Origin: Mesorhizobium sp. M1B.F.Ca.ET.045.04.1.1
GTDB taxonomy: Bacteria > Pseudomonadota > Alphaproteobacteria > Rhizobiales > Rhizobiaceae
Length of the DNA: 64,000 bases
Assembly: GCF_003952465.1 (NCBI RefSeq)
Contig: NZ_CP034448.1
Location: 4,379,001 to 4,443,000 of the forward strand
Reading direction: 5' to 3'
Under the pieces are notes generated by a model. The model had not been told where the DNA came from and did not search any database. It was given only the letters and a program-made list of their open reading frames with translations. Shown here piece after piece: positions 35,075-43,649 of this stretch. Numbering within the stretch: position 1 is the stretch's first letter; every line of letters begins with the position of its first letter. A program made the position numbers and the translations under genes.

Positions 35075-36391
35075 ATGCCGAAACTCGAACTCACCGACAA
35101 ATTCTGCCAGGCCGCCAAGGCCGGTTCCGGCCGAAAAGCCGACTATTTCGATACGACCGTAAAAGGTCTTGTACTGCGCGTCTCGGCGGGTGGGCAAAAG
35201 ACCTGGTTCGTGGTTTACGGGCCGCCCGACAAGCGGCAATGGTTGAAGCTCGGCACCTATCCCGAGACACCGCTCGGCACCGACAAGGGTGCTCGCCAGA
35301 AGGCCAAGGACACTCGTGCAAGCGTGCAAGAGGGCGGCGACCCTGTGGCCGCCAAGAAGGCGCACGCCGCCTCGATGACCGTCTCTGATTTGGTCGAGAG
35401 CTATCTCACCCGCCGGGCATCATCGCGGCGGTCGGTCGATGAGATTGCGCGCCGGCTGCGCAAGAATGTGTCCGGCTATGACGCTGACGGAAAGAAGGTC
35501 GAGAAGGCATCATCTGGCTGCATCGGCGAGGTGAAGCTCGCGGACCTGCATCGTCGCGACATCACCAAGGCGATCGACGCGGTGAAGGACCGGGGCGCGG
35601 CCGTTGAGGCGAACCGGGTGTTCGAGGACATTCGCGCCATGATCCGATGGGGGCGCGGTCGTGGCGATCTGGACAGTAACTTGACCGAAGGTATGGCGAG
35701 GCCGACCGAAACGGTCGAGCGCAACCGCGTGCTGACGGCCGACGAGATCAAAACGATGTGGGCAGCCTTGCCCGAAGCCGACATGCGGGAAAGCACCCGC
35801 CGCATTCTGCGCCTGTGCCTGGTTACCGGACAGCGTGTTGGCGAGATCGCCGGCATGGAGCACGGCGAACTGGACTTGACACGCGGCCTTTGGACGATGC
35901 CAGCCAGGCGCGCGAAGAACGGCCGCGACCATGTTGTGCCGCTGTGCGAAATGGCAATCCGGATCATCGGCGATCAGATCGCAGACGTGAACGCGCTGTC
36001 GGAGCGCAAGGGCAGGGCGGTACCGCCTTTCGTTTTTCCCGGACCGGGCGCCCGTGCAGCCGTCACCGGCGCATCTGTCCCGAAGGCAGTGAAGCGAGAA
36101 GAGATCAGCGAGCGCGGCGTAGCAATGATCATGGGCATTGCACCGTGGACGCCGCCTGACCTTCGGCGATCTGCTGCGACGGGCATGGAAGAAATCGGCA
36201 TTTCGCCGTTCATCGTCGGGCAAGTGTTGAACCACGTTTCGGTGACCAAGAGTACGGTCACGTCGCGGGTATATGCGCGCTACGACTATATGAGCGAGAA
36301 ACGGGACGCCTTGGAGCTTTGGGCCGATCGGCTTGCCGGCATTATTGCAGGCAAGGGCAACATCGAACTTCTGCCAGCGAAGGTTGCATGA
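35075..36391 (+). CDS. int: Tyrosine-type site-specific integrase (DUF4102 N-terminal domain)
   Basis: 438 residues from the ATG at 35075. The N-terminal DUF4102 domain (KGLVLRVSAGGQKTWFVVYG, LGTYPETPLGTDKGARQKA), a SAM-like core-binding domain and the catalytic domain follow. Active-site Arg I is in LVTGQRVGEIAGME, box II is WTPPDLRRSAATGM, the third-position His is in VLNHVS and the Tyr is in RVYARYDYM. Box II normally reads HDLRR; the His is Pro here, leaving the Arg. It lies 200 bp from the tRNA-Asn fragment and is the island integrase. Confidence 0.9.
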   Translation: MPKLELTDKFCQAAKAGSGRKADYFDTTVKGLVLRVSAGGQKTWFVVYGPPDKRQWLKLGTYPETPLGTDKGARQKAKDTRASVQEGGDPVAAKKAHAASMTVSDLVESYLTRRASSRRSVDEIARRLRKNVSGYDADGKKVEKASSGCIGEVKLADLHRRDITKAIDAVKDRGAAVEANRVFEDIRAMIRWGRGRGDLDSNLTEGMARPTETVERNRVLTADEIKTMWAALPEADMRESTRRILRLCLVTGQRVGEIAGMEHGELDLTRGLWTMPARRAKNGRDHVVPLCEMAIRIIGDQIADVNALSERKGRAVPPFVFPGPGARAAVTGASVPKAVKREEISERGVAMIMGIAPWTPPDLRRSAATGMEEIGISPFIVGQVLNHVSVTKSTVTSRVYARYDYMSEKRDALELWADRLAGIIAGKGNIELLPAKVA

Positions 36392-36547
36392 ACCGGTCTG
36401 CGCAGTCGCCGTTCGACCCGAATCCTTCCTGCTGCTCGCCGAAGTCTTCGCGGTTGATCTTGATCCCTCTGACTGCCGCCGCAATCGAATGATCGTCGGC
36501 TAATGGACGCGCTTTGCCTTGCCTACCGGGAGCTACTTCACCGCTCC

Positions 36548-36787
36548 TTACGTCCTTTCGGAACGCCGTGACAGACGCACGCCGACACCACCGCCATTTT
36601 CAGGAATGAACTCGATGCCGGCATTCTCAAGCGTTTTTTGGAGGAGGTATCGCGTTCCTGTTTGAGGGACAGAACGATCGTTTTCGAAATTGCGAATGGT
36701 AACAGCACTCGCGCCGGAGCGGGTGGCGAGGTCCTCTTGCGTCCATTTCAGCAGCGCTCGTGCGGCGCGACATTGAGCAGAATCCAT
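36548..36787 (-). CDS. XRE-family helix-turn-helix regulator
   Basis: 79 residues from the ATG at 36787 (MDSAQCRAARALLKWTQEDL). The Cro/CI-type HTH is ALLKWTQEDLATRSGASAVT followed by IRNFENDRSVPQ, and the tail FIPENGGGVGVRLSRR is typical of small rhizobial XRE proteins. It diverges from a Tat-signal protein, with an inverted repeat between them that could be its operator. It may control island maintenance. Confidence 0.85.
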   Translation of the reverse strand: MDSAQCRAARALLKWTQEDLATRSGASAVTIRNFENDRSVPQTGTRYLLQKTLENAGIEFIPENGGGVGVRLSRRSERT

Positions 36788-36847
36788 GTCGCAAACTGGT
36801 AATAACTCATGAAAATCGCAAGCTTTTTCGGAAAACGTTGACAGTGG

Positions 36848-36884
36848 CTTTCTAAAAACCAATAATCCTTTCGTTTTCAGAAAG
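36848..36884. promoter_or_regulatory. Inverted repeat in the XRE divergent promoter
   Basis: CTTTCTAAAAA and TTTTCAGAAAG face each other around an AT-rich centre, 60 bp upstream of the XRE gene. Probable operator by position; no direct evidence. Confidence 0.35.
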
Positions 36885-36951
36885 CGGCCGCACCGAATGC
36901 GCGAACATTCGATGCGGCCTCACCACAACCCAGCTGTTAGGAGCTCGGATC

Positions 36952-37614
36952 ATGGCTGATTCCAACAATAGCATGAGTGCGTTTTTCGTCACCCGGCGGC
37001 GCTTGCTAGCGGGTACGGCCACGGCCGCGGCGGCATGGCCCTTCCAGGTAAAGTCGCGGGCCGCCGAACTGACGGACGGCAGCAGCGCGGCCGATCCTGC
37101 TCTTCGTCTGTGTGGTAACTGGCAAAAGGTCCACGATGAGACACTGGCGCTGTGCCGCGAACAGCAGCGGTTGGAGACACACCTCGCCAGGACGGTCGGC
37201 TTTCCCTGCGCCAAGCTGCGGCTTGCCGATGGTACGGACGTGACGCTCCATTCCATCGAAAGCTTGAACGATGCCTACTCGCCTGAAAACGAAGTAGAAT
37301 GGGGCAGGGCGCTTGCGGATTTTGCAGCGCACCAGGCGCGCTGGGACGCTGCTGATGATGAGATCGGCTATTCGAGAACAGACGAGCTGATCAGGCGATC
37401 GGAAACAGCCGAAAGCGCACTTCTGGATGATCTACCGGAGACAGCGGCCACGTCCATCGAAGGCATTTTGGCCAAGCTCAAGGTCATCTTGCGTGACGGT
37501 GAGCACTGGGAACATCCAGACGATTTCCCCTGGCCGCATATCCGATCTGTGCTGGGTGACCTCTCGCGCCACCATGAATATCGATCCGGCGACGCCATGA
37601 CCGCTGCGTTTTGA
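36952..37614 (+). CDS. Tat-signal hypothetical protein, 220 aa
   Basis: The N-terminus has a twin-arginine-type signal (FFVTRRRLLAGTATAAAAWP), with a cleavage region near KSRA. The mature part is soluble and helical with several acidic stretches (LCREQQRLETHLARTVGFPC, EIGYSRTDELIRRSETAESA). Proteins of this appearance accompany XRE regulators in rhizobial islands, but I cannot assign a function. The start has TAGGAGC upstream. Confidence 0.65.
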   Translation: MADSNNSMSAFFVTRRRLLAGTATAAAAWPFQVKSRAAELTDGSSAADPALRLCGNWQKVHDETLALCREQQRLETHLARTVGFPCAKLRLADGTDVTLHSIESLNDAYSPENEVEWGRALADFAAHQARWDAADDEIGYSRTDELIRRSETAESALLDDLPETAATSIEGILAKLKVILRDGEHWEHPDDFPWPHIRSVLGDLSRHHEYRSGDAMTAAF

Positions 37615-37650
37615 TAAAGGCCAGCCTTTCGCGCAGGGTGGATCACCTCA

Positions 37651-37863
37651 TCACAACTTGTCGCCCTGGTCTTGCGGACGCCACGAAGCGGGATTGGCGA
37701 TCCAGCGGCTGATGGCGGATTCATGCCATCCGGCACCGTGGATACTGATCTGGATCTGGCGTGGGAACGTGCCTTCGGCGATCTTGCGGTAGATGGTGGA
37801 CCGGGACAGACCGGTCCGGGAAAGGACGGTTTTCAGGCGAATGATACGGTCTGGTTCGGGCAT
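37651..37863 (-). CDS. AlpA-family DNA-binding protein
   Basis: 70 residues with the full AlpA pattern: RIIRLKTVLSRTGLSRSTIY, then RKIAEGTFPRQIQIS and a C-terminal GWHESAISRWIANPAS. AlpA proteins are small winged-helix activators or excisionases of integrative elements. Intact, in contrast to the decayed excisionase-like genes at 40.3 and 58.8 kb. Confidence 0.87.
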   Translation of the reverse strand: MPEPDRIIRLKTVLSRTGLSRSTIYRKIAEGTFPRQIQISIHGAGWHESAISRWIANPASWRPQDQGDKL

Positions 37864-38397
37864 GGTCGTGCTGCCTTCTACTGGCTGTTTCTGGCTGCTC
37901 CTGATCCAGAAAGGAGAGACAGTTACGGGCGCGCAAGAGGGCTTTGCGCATCGTCGTAGCCCGACGTAGAGACGGCGGCAAATAGGACGGGTCTAAAGTC
38001 CAATGCCGCGGCCTCGGCTAAGGTCATGATTGAAGGCGAGTTTCAGGCCGAAACGAAGGCCTGACACTGAAGAAACCCTGCCAGGAGGCAGCCCAATTGC
38101 GCCAGAGTCCAGTTTGCCTGGGGTTCCTGGAAGCTTTTCGAACATTTTGGATCGCGCCTCAACCTCAATTGCACGCCCTTATGGGCGAAGTGGGACGCTG
38201 GGCCCGACCTTTGGACGACTCGGCAGGCGTCGACTGCCCTTCTGACGGCGCGCAGCGGCATCGCCTCCTAGTTTCGTACGTTTTGAACAGCAGCTTGTTG
38301 GCCTCATCTCGGACGTGAACCCGACAAAGTCGCTTCCCAGAGGCGAACATCTGAGCAGCTGAAGGAGGTGCGCTCTTGGGCCGTTTGACGCAAGCGC
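37864..38397. other. Non-coding or decayed island DNA
   Basis: No convincing gene in 534 bp. Frames here lack ribosome sites and protein-like composition. The neighbouring sequence on the right is made of gene fragments, so this is probably decayed DNA. Confidence 0.4.
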
Positions 38398-38820
38398 CTA
38401 AGACCGCTTGGAGAAAGTCCACACCATCAGCGGGTACTCCTCGTCGTTGCTTAAATCCCGCCACAGCCCGTAGTCGCGCACCGGGCCGCCGATATGGGCT
38501 CTCGCGCAGGCCTTGTTGCCCCAGCCGAAGGCCTGCACGTCGTCCTCGCCAAAACCGCCTTCGACCATCAGCTGCTTCAGCCCCGCGGGCGTCCAGCGGT
38601 TGTAGTCGTGCGGGCGGGCGTGCACTCGAAACAGGAAGGGCGTCGCCACCATCGCCCAGCCGCCGGGCTTGGTCATAGCGTGGATGTTGGCGACCGCCGC
38701 CTGCGGACGCTGGACATGCTCCAGCACCTGGTCGGCGATGACGATCGAGTATTGCTCTTCGGTGCGGTCCCGGCAGATGTCGAACTCCGGGAAATCGACC
38801 GAGCGGTAGTGCGGGCACAT
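38398..38820 (-). pseudogene. SAM-dependent methyltransferase, C-terminal fragment
   Basis: From MCPHYRSVDFPEFDICRDRT the frame matches the back half of a class I methyltransferase: VIADQVLEHVQRPQAAVANI, MTKPGGWAMVATPFLFRVHA, YNRWTPAGLKQLMVEGGF and the end SNDEEYPLMVWTFSKRS. The SAM-binding GxGxG half is absent; immediately upstream the minus strand reads antisense through a different decayed gene. A 5'-truncated remnant. Confidence 0.7.
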
Positions 38821-38821
38821 C

Positions 38822-39030
38822 GCCGGCGGCGCGCTCGTCGGCCAGGCGATCGGCGGCAACACCAAGAGCACGGTCATCGGGCGCGGCAAGCGGCGCGCTG
38901 CTCGGCGCCGTCGTCGGTTCGGCCACCACCCCGCAGCCGCGCGGTCAGCAGCTCTGCCGCTACCAAGACCGTTACGGCCGCATCTACACCGCGCCCTGTG
39001 ACGACCGCTACTACAACGGCGATTATTGAC
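38822..39030 (+). pseudogene. Glycine-zipper (YMGG-like) outer-membrane protein remnant, frameshifted
   Basis: The plus strand reads AGGALVGQAIGGNTKSTVIG, then after one extra G near 38879-38881 continues ASGALLGAVVGSATTPQPRG and ends CRYQDRYGRIYTAPCDDRYY. This is the tail of a small glycine-zipper lipoprotein-like gene common in rhizobia. It lacks a 5' end and carries a one-base frameshift. A hairpin at 39045-39072 (GGCCGGAAGG ... CCTTTCCGGCC) may be its old terminator. Confidence 0.6.
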
Positions 39031-39285
39031 CACAAAGACGGCAGGCCGGAAGGGATGCCTCCTTTCCGGCCTAGACACCCAACGCCAATCGGTGGCCGAC
39101 GTTTTCACTCTGATCAGGATGCGCCCGGGTGATCAGGTCATTCGGGACTACCTCATTGCCCCCGCTCATGAAATCGTCGGCAAATCGCAATTGGCCGCGA
39201 ACAATGGAGCGCAGCTGGACACCTACCTCTTTTCCACGCTCGGCCCACTCGTCAAGCTGTCAGCGCGAGCCAGTGCGGAGACCCT

Positions 39286-40128
39286 ATGGCGCGGCTGAAG
39301 CGTCGTTTGACCCGCGAGGCTGCCTATAAGGCTTTGCACGGCAGCGCCCAGAGACACGCCCGCGAAATTGCTGCCGATCAACCAGGGTCGAAGGAGAAGC
39401 TGTTCGCGCCCAAACTGTTGCCGGCCTATAAGGCGGCGTGCGGCCGCAAGCGCGATTGCATACGAGAAACCAAGGAAGCGGAACATTGCCTGGTCCGTCT
39501 GGCCGAAGCGCTTCGCGTGATAATGAATGACAAAGAGTTTCTCTCGTTGCTCATGTCCGAGGGATTTGCCACCATCCCAAACTGCCTGGTGCAGAGGTTA
39601 CACGACGATGCTACGTTAGAGACGGCAACAGCAAAGCATGCCGGCATGTCGCTTGCAGGCAGCAGCGCGGGCCGGCAACCGGTCAGCGGGATTTGCCCGG
39701 ACGTCCTCGCTTTCCTCCAGGACTGCTTTGTGAAGGTGAAGATCTTCGGCCTGCTTCGGCATGTGCTCCCGGCCAGGCAAATGGAAATTGCCCGACTGAT
39801 GGTCGCCATGGAGCGGGTCACATTCACATACACGAAGATCCTTGTCGCCTTTACGCCGCGCCCTCTGCTGGCCGAGGGTTTCGATCCAACGACGATTACC
39901 AACGTGTCTGAAGATCAACTGGGCAAGATGACGCCAGAACTTGGCAGGCTAAGCAGTGAATTTTTGAGCGCCGTGGAACGGCGTGGCTCTGTGAGCCTGG
40001 AACTGTTGGCAGCCGGTCGCTATTTTGATCGGCTGATGGATAATTCCAAGGTGGTGCGCTACCTGGCACACAACTTCCCAAGCCAATTTGAAGAGTTCAA
40101 CACCTTATCGGCGCCGGGCCTTAGATAA
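39286..40128 (+). CDS. RepB C-terminal (plasmid partition) domain-containing protein
   Basis: 280 residues. The middle and C-terminal parts fit the RepB partition domain: FLQDCFVKVKIFGLLRHVLP, ARQMEIARLMVAMERVTFTY, TKILVAFTPRPLL. The N-terminal 100 residues are basic and differ from the ParB nuclease-like domain of full RepB, so a stand-alone variant. A short coding-like stretch ends at 39298, overlapping its start, and may be a lost upstream partner. It could help maintain the element. Confidence 0.55.
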   Translation: MARLKRRLTREAAYKALHGSAQRHAREIAADQPGSKEKLFAPKLLPAYKAACGRKRDCIRETKEAEHCLVRLAEALRVIMNDKEFLSLLMSEGFATIPNCLVQRLHDDATLETATAKHAGMSLAGSSAGRQPVSGICPDVLAFLQDCFVKVKIFGLLRHVLPARQMEIARLMVAMERVTFTYTKILVAFTPRPLLAEGFDPTTITNVSEDQLGKMTPELGRLSSEFLSAVERRGSVSLELLAAGRYFDRLMDNSKVVRYLAHNFPSQFEEFNTLSAPGLR

Positions 40129-40332
40129 ATGCTGTGCGTGCCGTCAACCTTCGTGGCGAGGAATGCTGACAGTCTTCTCCGACCCTTCGGGTGGATGGGC
40201 GAGCTCGCTGGCGGTGGTTGTGGAGGATGCTGACGAAGTTTTATAGCTGATTGATTTTGTTCAGTAATTTTAACACAACCTGCGCACTGGTGCCGCCAAG
40301 TGGGGCAGGTTGTGAATGCGCCAAGAAGACCA

Positions 40333-40587
40333 TCATGGCTGATCATCCTTGCTATCAATGAGTCGCTTTGACGCATGACAAGCGACACGGTTCTGTACGT
40401 CCCAGGCATCCAACTCTGCAATGCGGCGGAGGCAAGATGGGAGGATCGAGGCTGCCAAGAAATTTAATCGAACTCGGACGGCGCCTCGAGAAGCGAGCAC
40501 CCGGCCGTGAGAGGTGACTCCGTGCGCCACCAATCGTTCGGGTAGTCCATCCTGCTTCGCGAATAAGATGTCTAAGTCAAAAGCCAT
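40333..40587 (-). pseudogene. Decayed excisionase-like HTH gene (copy A)
   Basis: The C-terminal part RIAELDAWDVQNRVACHASK closely resembles the restored end of the gene at 58819-59044 (ELDAWDEQHRVACRASKR). Upstream, the HTH region can only be read by shifting frame, and the annotated frame there is not protein-like. The flanking spacer (40129-40732) holds nothing else that I can support. Confidence 0.45.
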
Positions 40588-40732
40588 TGTCCTGTAGGGG
40601 AATACGATAACAGCGGTTCATCGCCAGAATTGGCCGCAACGTTTGGAGCTCGGCTAGCGATCAACAAGATTGCTCCGGACCGATTGCAGGAGTACCAATA
40701 GGCGGAAGCGTAGGTGTGTGAAGGAGTTTGCC

Positions 40733-42118
40733 ATGACAGCGCAGCTTCCGAGAGCGCCGCTGCTTGACCCGGGCACGTGCTTGCTAACCGCCGCCCTGAT
40801 AGAATCAGCCCAGCGAGTGTTTTTCTTCCGGACAACGAGCGCCATTCACTGGGTCGACCTATGCACCGTCTTTGAGGCGCTCCTCCTCTACGACAAGATC
40901 GCCTTTCCGATGGTACAGCACCACTATGCGGAGCCCCTGGTTAAGCCGCTGGTTGATGAAGGCATTGTGGACTTGTGGTGGCCTGAAGCCCGGGTTTTCG
41001 ACGGCCCAAAGATGGGTGGCTCCAAGGAAGATGTATGGAAGGGTAGCTCTTACGACCAAAATGCGTTTGCACTTTGCGCGAGTGGGTGGCCAGACGAGCG
41101 CTACGACAATCTATCGAAGGTTAGGCAAGCAGCCCTCGATGGCGTTGCTGATGGCTTTGCCGAACCGGCCCTGCTGAACGATAGTGACGAAGCCGGTGTC
41201 CTTCTTTGGGGGCGGCATGCGCGGGAAACGGGCGAGACCCGCTTCGAGCGAACGGCGGTGAGCTGTTTGCGCAAAGGAATTGAGAAAATCGAGTCAATGT
41301 CTTCAGACCAGCGGTCTCTCTACCGGGTCCCACATGAGGATGACCAGGACGTCTACAATCATTATGCCAAGAATTTTCGCGATCTGGCGAACGATGCGCG
41401 GACGCTTTTGTTCAAGAGCGTGATTGAGGAGCCTTATTTCGATACAGTCAGTGTCGAGATGGCTGCCAAGAACACTTTGCATTTACTGCTCAACCAAAGC
41501 TTTGAGGGTGAGGTTCAGAGGCGAATAGCAGGCTATGTCCGGACCATTCCGATGCCGCCGTTTGCTGGCATAACACTGCAGAAATCAAGCACTCTGAATG
41601 AAGCCGTCTTGATTGCCCTTGATCTGCGAAAGGCCTTCCGCCCCTACCGAGACCTCTTGCGGACTCATCGAGCAGCGCAGGCGGAACTTATCAAATCGCA
41701 AACCCTCCACGCCGCGGATGAACTTGAGAAGATTGAGAAGTCTTTCGGACAGGCGCTTCGGGCATCTATGAAGCTCGTGAATACGGACCTTGAGCCAGAT
41801 CCAAGCATCATTTTTGATGGCCTGCAGGGCATCCGGAAGGTCGCAGTGGATATTTTCAAAGGAGACCCATTTTCCATTCTAGACCGGATGGCTGAAGGTT
41901 TGATCGAGCTCTTCCGAAACTGGTATTTTGTGAACTATGGCGGGGTCTATGGGGTCGTGAGGCATTTTTCCCGGATACAACAGCTTGGCGCAGCCGCCTG
42001 GCGGCTATCCGGTAAAGAGTTCGAGGCAGAATCAATCGAACTCCTGGGGAAAGCAGCGAACGTGATGAAGAGAAACTACGCTCCTTCAACCATAGGTTCA
42101 GGTACAAGCTTGTCCTAA
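40733..42118 (+). CDS. Hypothetical protein, 461 aa
   Basis: A full-length protein-like frame with AAGGAG before the ATG at 40733. No signal peptide or membrane helix. It starts TAQLPRAPLLDPGTCLLTAA, contains RVFFFRTTSAIHWVDLCTVF and a helical C-terminal half (DLRKAFRPYRDLLRTHRAAQ, SFGQALRASMKLVNTDLEPD). Not a family I recognise. GC is lower than in the chromosomal part, in line with island cargo. It is transcribed toward the giant-protein operon and converges with it. Confidence 0.65.
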   Translation: MTAQLPRAPLLDPGTCLLTAALIESAQRVFFFRTTSAIHWVDLCTVFEALLLYDKIAFPMVQHHYAEPLVKPLVDEGIVDLWWPEARVFDGPKMGGSKEDVWKGSSYDQNAFALCASGWPDERYDNLSKVRQAALDGVADGFAEPALLNDSDEAGVLLWGRHARETGETRFERTAVSCLRKGIEKIESMSSDQRSLYRVPHEDDQDVYNHYAKNFRDLANDARTLLFKSVIEEPYFDTVSVEMAAKNTLHLLLNQSFEGEVQRRIAGYVRTIPMPPFAGITLQKSSTLNEAVLIALDLRKAFRPYRDLLRTHRAAQAELIKSQTLHAADELEKIEKSFGQALRASMKLVNTDLEPDPSIIFDGLQGIRKVAVDIFKGDPFSILDRMAEGLIELFRNWYFVNYGGVYGVVRHFSRIQQLGAAAWRLSGKEFEAESIELLGKAANVMKRNYAPSTIGSGTSLS

Positions 42119-42322
42119 GACTAGTGATGGCTTTGCAACCAGAAATGGCGCCCGCCGGCTCGTAGCCGGCACGATCCGCCGACAGCCTGCCGTGGTCGAA
42201 TGGCCGAGGCGGGTTAGATCCCCAAACTGAACCGCGTCAGGCGGTTCAAAACATATGCGCTCATGACCGGGGAGCTTGCGCCTCCAGATCATTCTCAATT
42301 CAAAGAAACGCCTTTGGGATTA

Positions 42323-42646
42323 CTAAGAGCAATTTGTCTTGTCTTTTGGCTCTATTTTAGTTCCGTCCGCGCGAACAATAGTCAAGCAATACTTGTCGGC
42401 AAAATCCTGATCTTCTTTGTCAAAATATTTATCTATGAGATTGCTGACGGCTTTCTTGGCTAGTATTGTTCCATATGCACACGCGCCCGCCGCTCCTACC
42501 GCCGCTTGTGGATTTTTAAGTAAGGAGGCCAGAATTCCGCACCCTGTTGTCCCCGCAATATCTGAAGGACTTTCATCTGCGGATGCCGAGGTTGCAGCCA
42601 AGAGCACGCTTGATAATGCAGCAAATAGCACCGATCGCATCTTCAT
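42323..42646 (-). CDS. Small exported hypothetical protein, 107 aa
   Basis: A Sec signal (VLFAALSSVLLAATSASA) and four or so cysteines in the mature part (TTGCGILASLLKNPQ, GACAYGTILAKKAVSNLIDK, DKYCLTIVRADG). AGGAGC precedes the ATG. Last gene of the leftward run that includes the two giant proteins, 325 bp after the previous gene, so membership in that transcript is possible but not certain. No known family. Confidence 0.6.
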   Translation of the reverse strand: MKMRSVLFAALSSVLLAATSASADESPSDIAGTTGCGILASLLKNPQAAVGAAGACAYGTILAKKAVSNLIDKYFDKEDQDFADKYCLTIVRADGTKIEPKDKTNCS

Positions 42647-42970
42647 TGACCGCTCCTATTGTAACGTCTAGAAGCAACTGCTAACACACTTTCGATCTCA
42701 ATGCTCGCAAAAAGAGACGTTCTGAGTTTCTTCGAAGAAGCACTGAGGCGCGGAGAAGTGGGGCCCGCTCAATTGGGGGATGCTCAACAGGAATCCGTCG
42801 CATTCGCGCCAACTAGTGTTCCGCTTCGTGCACGCATTCTCTTAAGATGGTCATTTCCGCAACCGGCCGCCCCTGGTCAAGAGTAGCGCCGGCGATCTCA
42901 TCATCCAGCAACGGCTGACGAGCCGGAAATGTGCGGTCGTCCTTGCTCCGACTTCGTCCGCTTGCGGTTA
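42647..42970. other. Intergenic stretch with no recognisable gene
   Basis: 324 bp between the two small exported-protein genes. I see no supported gene and no clear hairpin with a T-run. A short plus-strand frame (42701-42886) has no ribosome site. Confidence 0.4.
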
Positions 42971-43549
42971 CTATGGCTTTGGACCCAGGCTGCCGGAATT
43001 CAAGGCGTCGGTGATGTCAGTGCCGTAGTCCGACCGCCAATCGCTCCGCAAAAATGGACCTAGTTTTAGCGACAGAGAGGCGGCCAATTCAGTATTTGAG
43101 GATTGTAGTTCTTGGAGTGGCGTTTCTATTGGGCTCGGGGCTAGCAATGCCCAAACGGCTACGGCGACAGTTGTTTCAGGGAGCGCAAGTATGGCCGCCA
43201 GCTGGGGAAAATATCTCGCAATGGCCAGATCCAATGCTATGTTTTCTGGGCTGGTAAATTTCTCTATTTTCGCTTGTATTTCACCTTCGAACCGATCAAG
43301 ATCACTAGGAGGAACCGGTGCGCCCTGCATACTTCTATACGCATCCTCGTAGACTTGGGACCAGACACCCCATGCTTCCAACGCTTCCTCGGCCGTCGCG
43401 GCATTGTCGATTGCATTTTTAATCTTGGTTGCACAGCCAAGAGCATTGATGCCTTCACAACTCGGCGGAGGTACAACATTTGCACTAGCGACCGATCGGA
43501 AGCAGCTATAACTCCCAGCAATTGCGAAAAGTGCTATGCGTCTATTCAT
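42971..43549 (-). CDS. Exported hypothetical protein, 192 aa
   Basis: AAGGAG lies seven bases before the ATG. The N-terminus is a signal sequence (RRIALFAIAGSYSCFRSVAS, cleavage near ASA). The mature part is helical: CATKIKNAIDNAATAEEALE, LDRFEGEIQAKIEKFTSPEN, and a hydrophobic stretch LAAILALPETTVAVAVWALL that could be a membrane helix. No family recognised. It follows the 1738-aa gene by 100 bp on the same strand. Confidence 0.65.
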   Translation of the reverse strand: MNRRIALFAIAGSYSCFRSVASANVVPPPSCEGINALGCATKIKNAIDNAATAEEALEAWGVWSQVYEDAYRSMQGAPVPPSDLDRFEGEIQAKIEKFTSPENIALDLAIARYFPQLAAILALPETTVAVAVWALLAPSPIETPLQELQSSNTELAASLSLKLGPFLRSDWRSDYGTDITDALNSGSLGPKP

Positions 43550-43649
43550 GTCACAGCTCCTTATTTCAGATAAACAACAAGATACAATCCTACGATGTGA
43601 TTAACTGAACGGCACAATTATGAATACTTTAGCGAGAAATGGCCCAGTG

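Noticed and set aside
39026..39298. 90-aa plus-strand frame ending at the start of the RepB-domain gene
   Set aside because: The last 60 residues look coding, but the frame has no plausible start and joins the glycine-zipper remnant; kept only as a comment.
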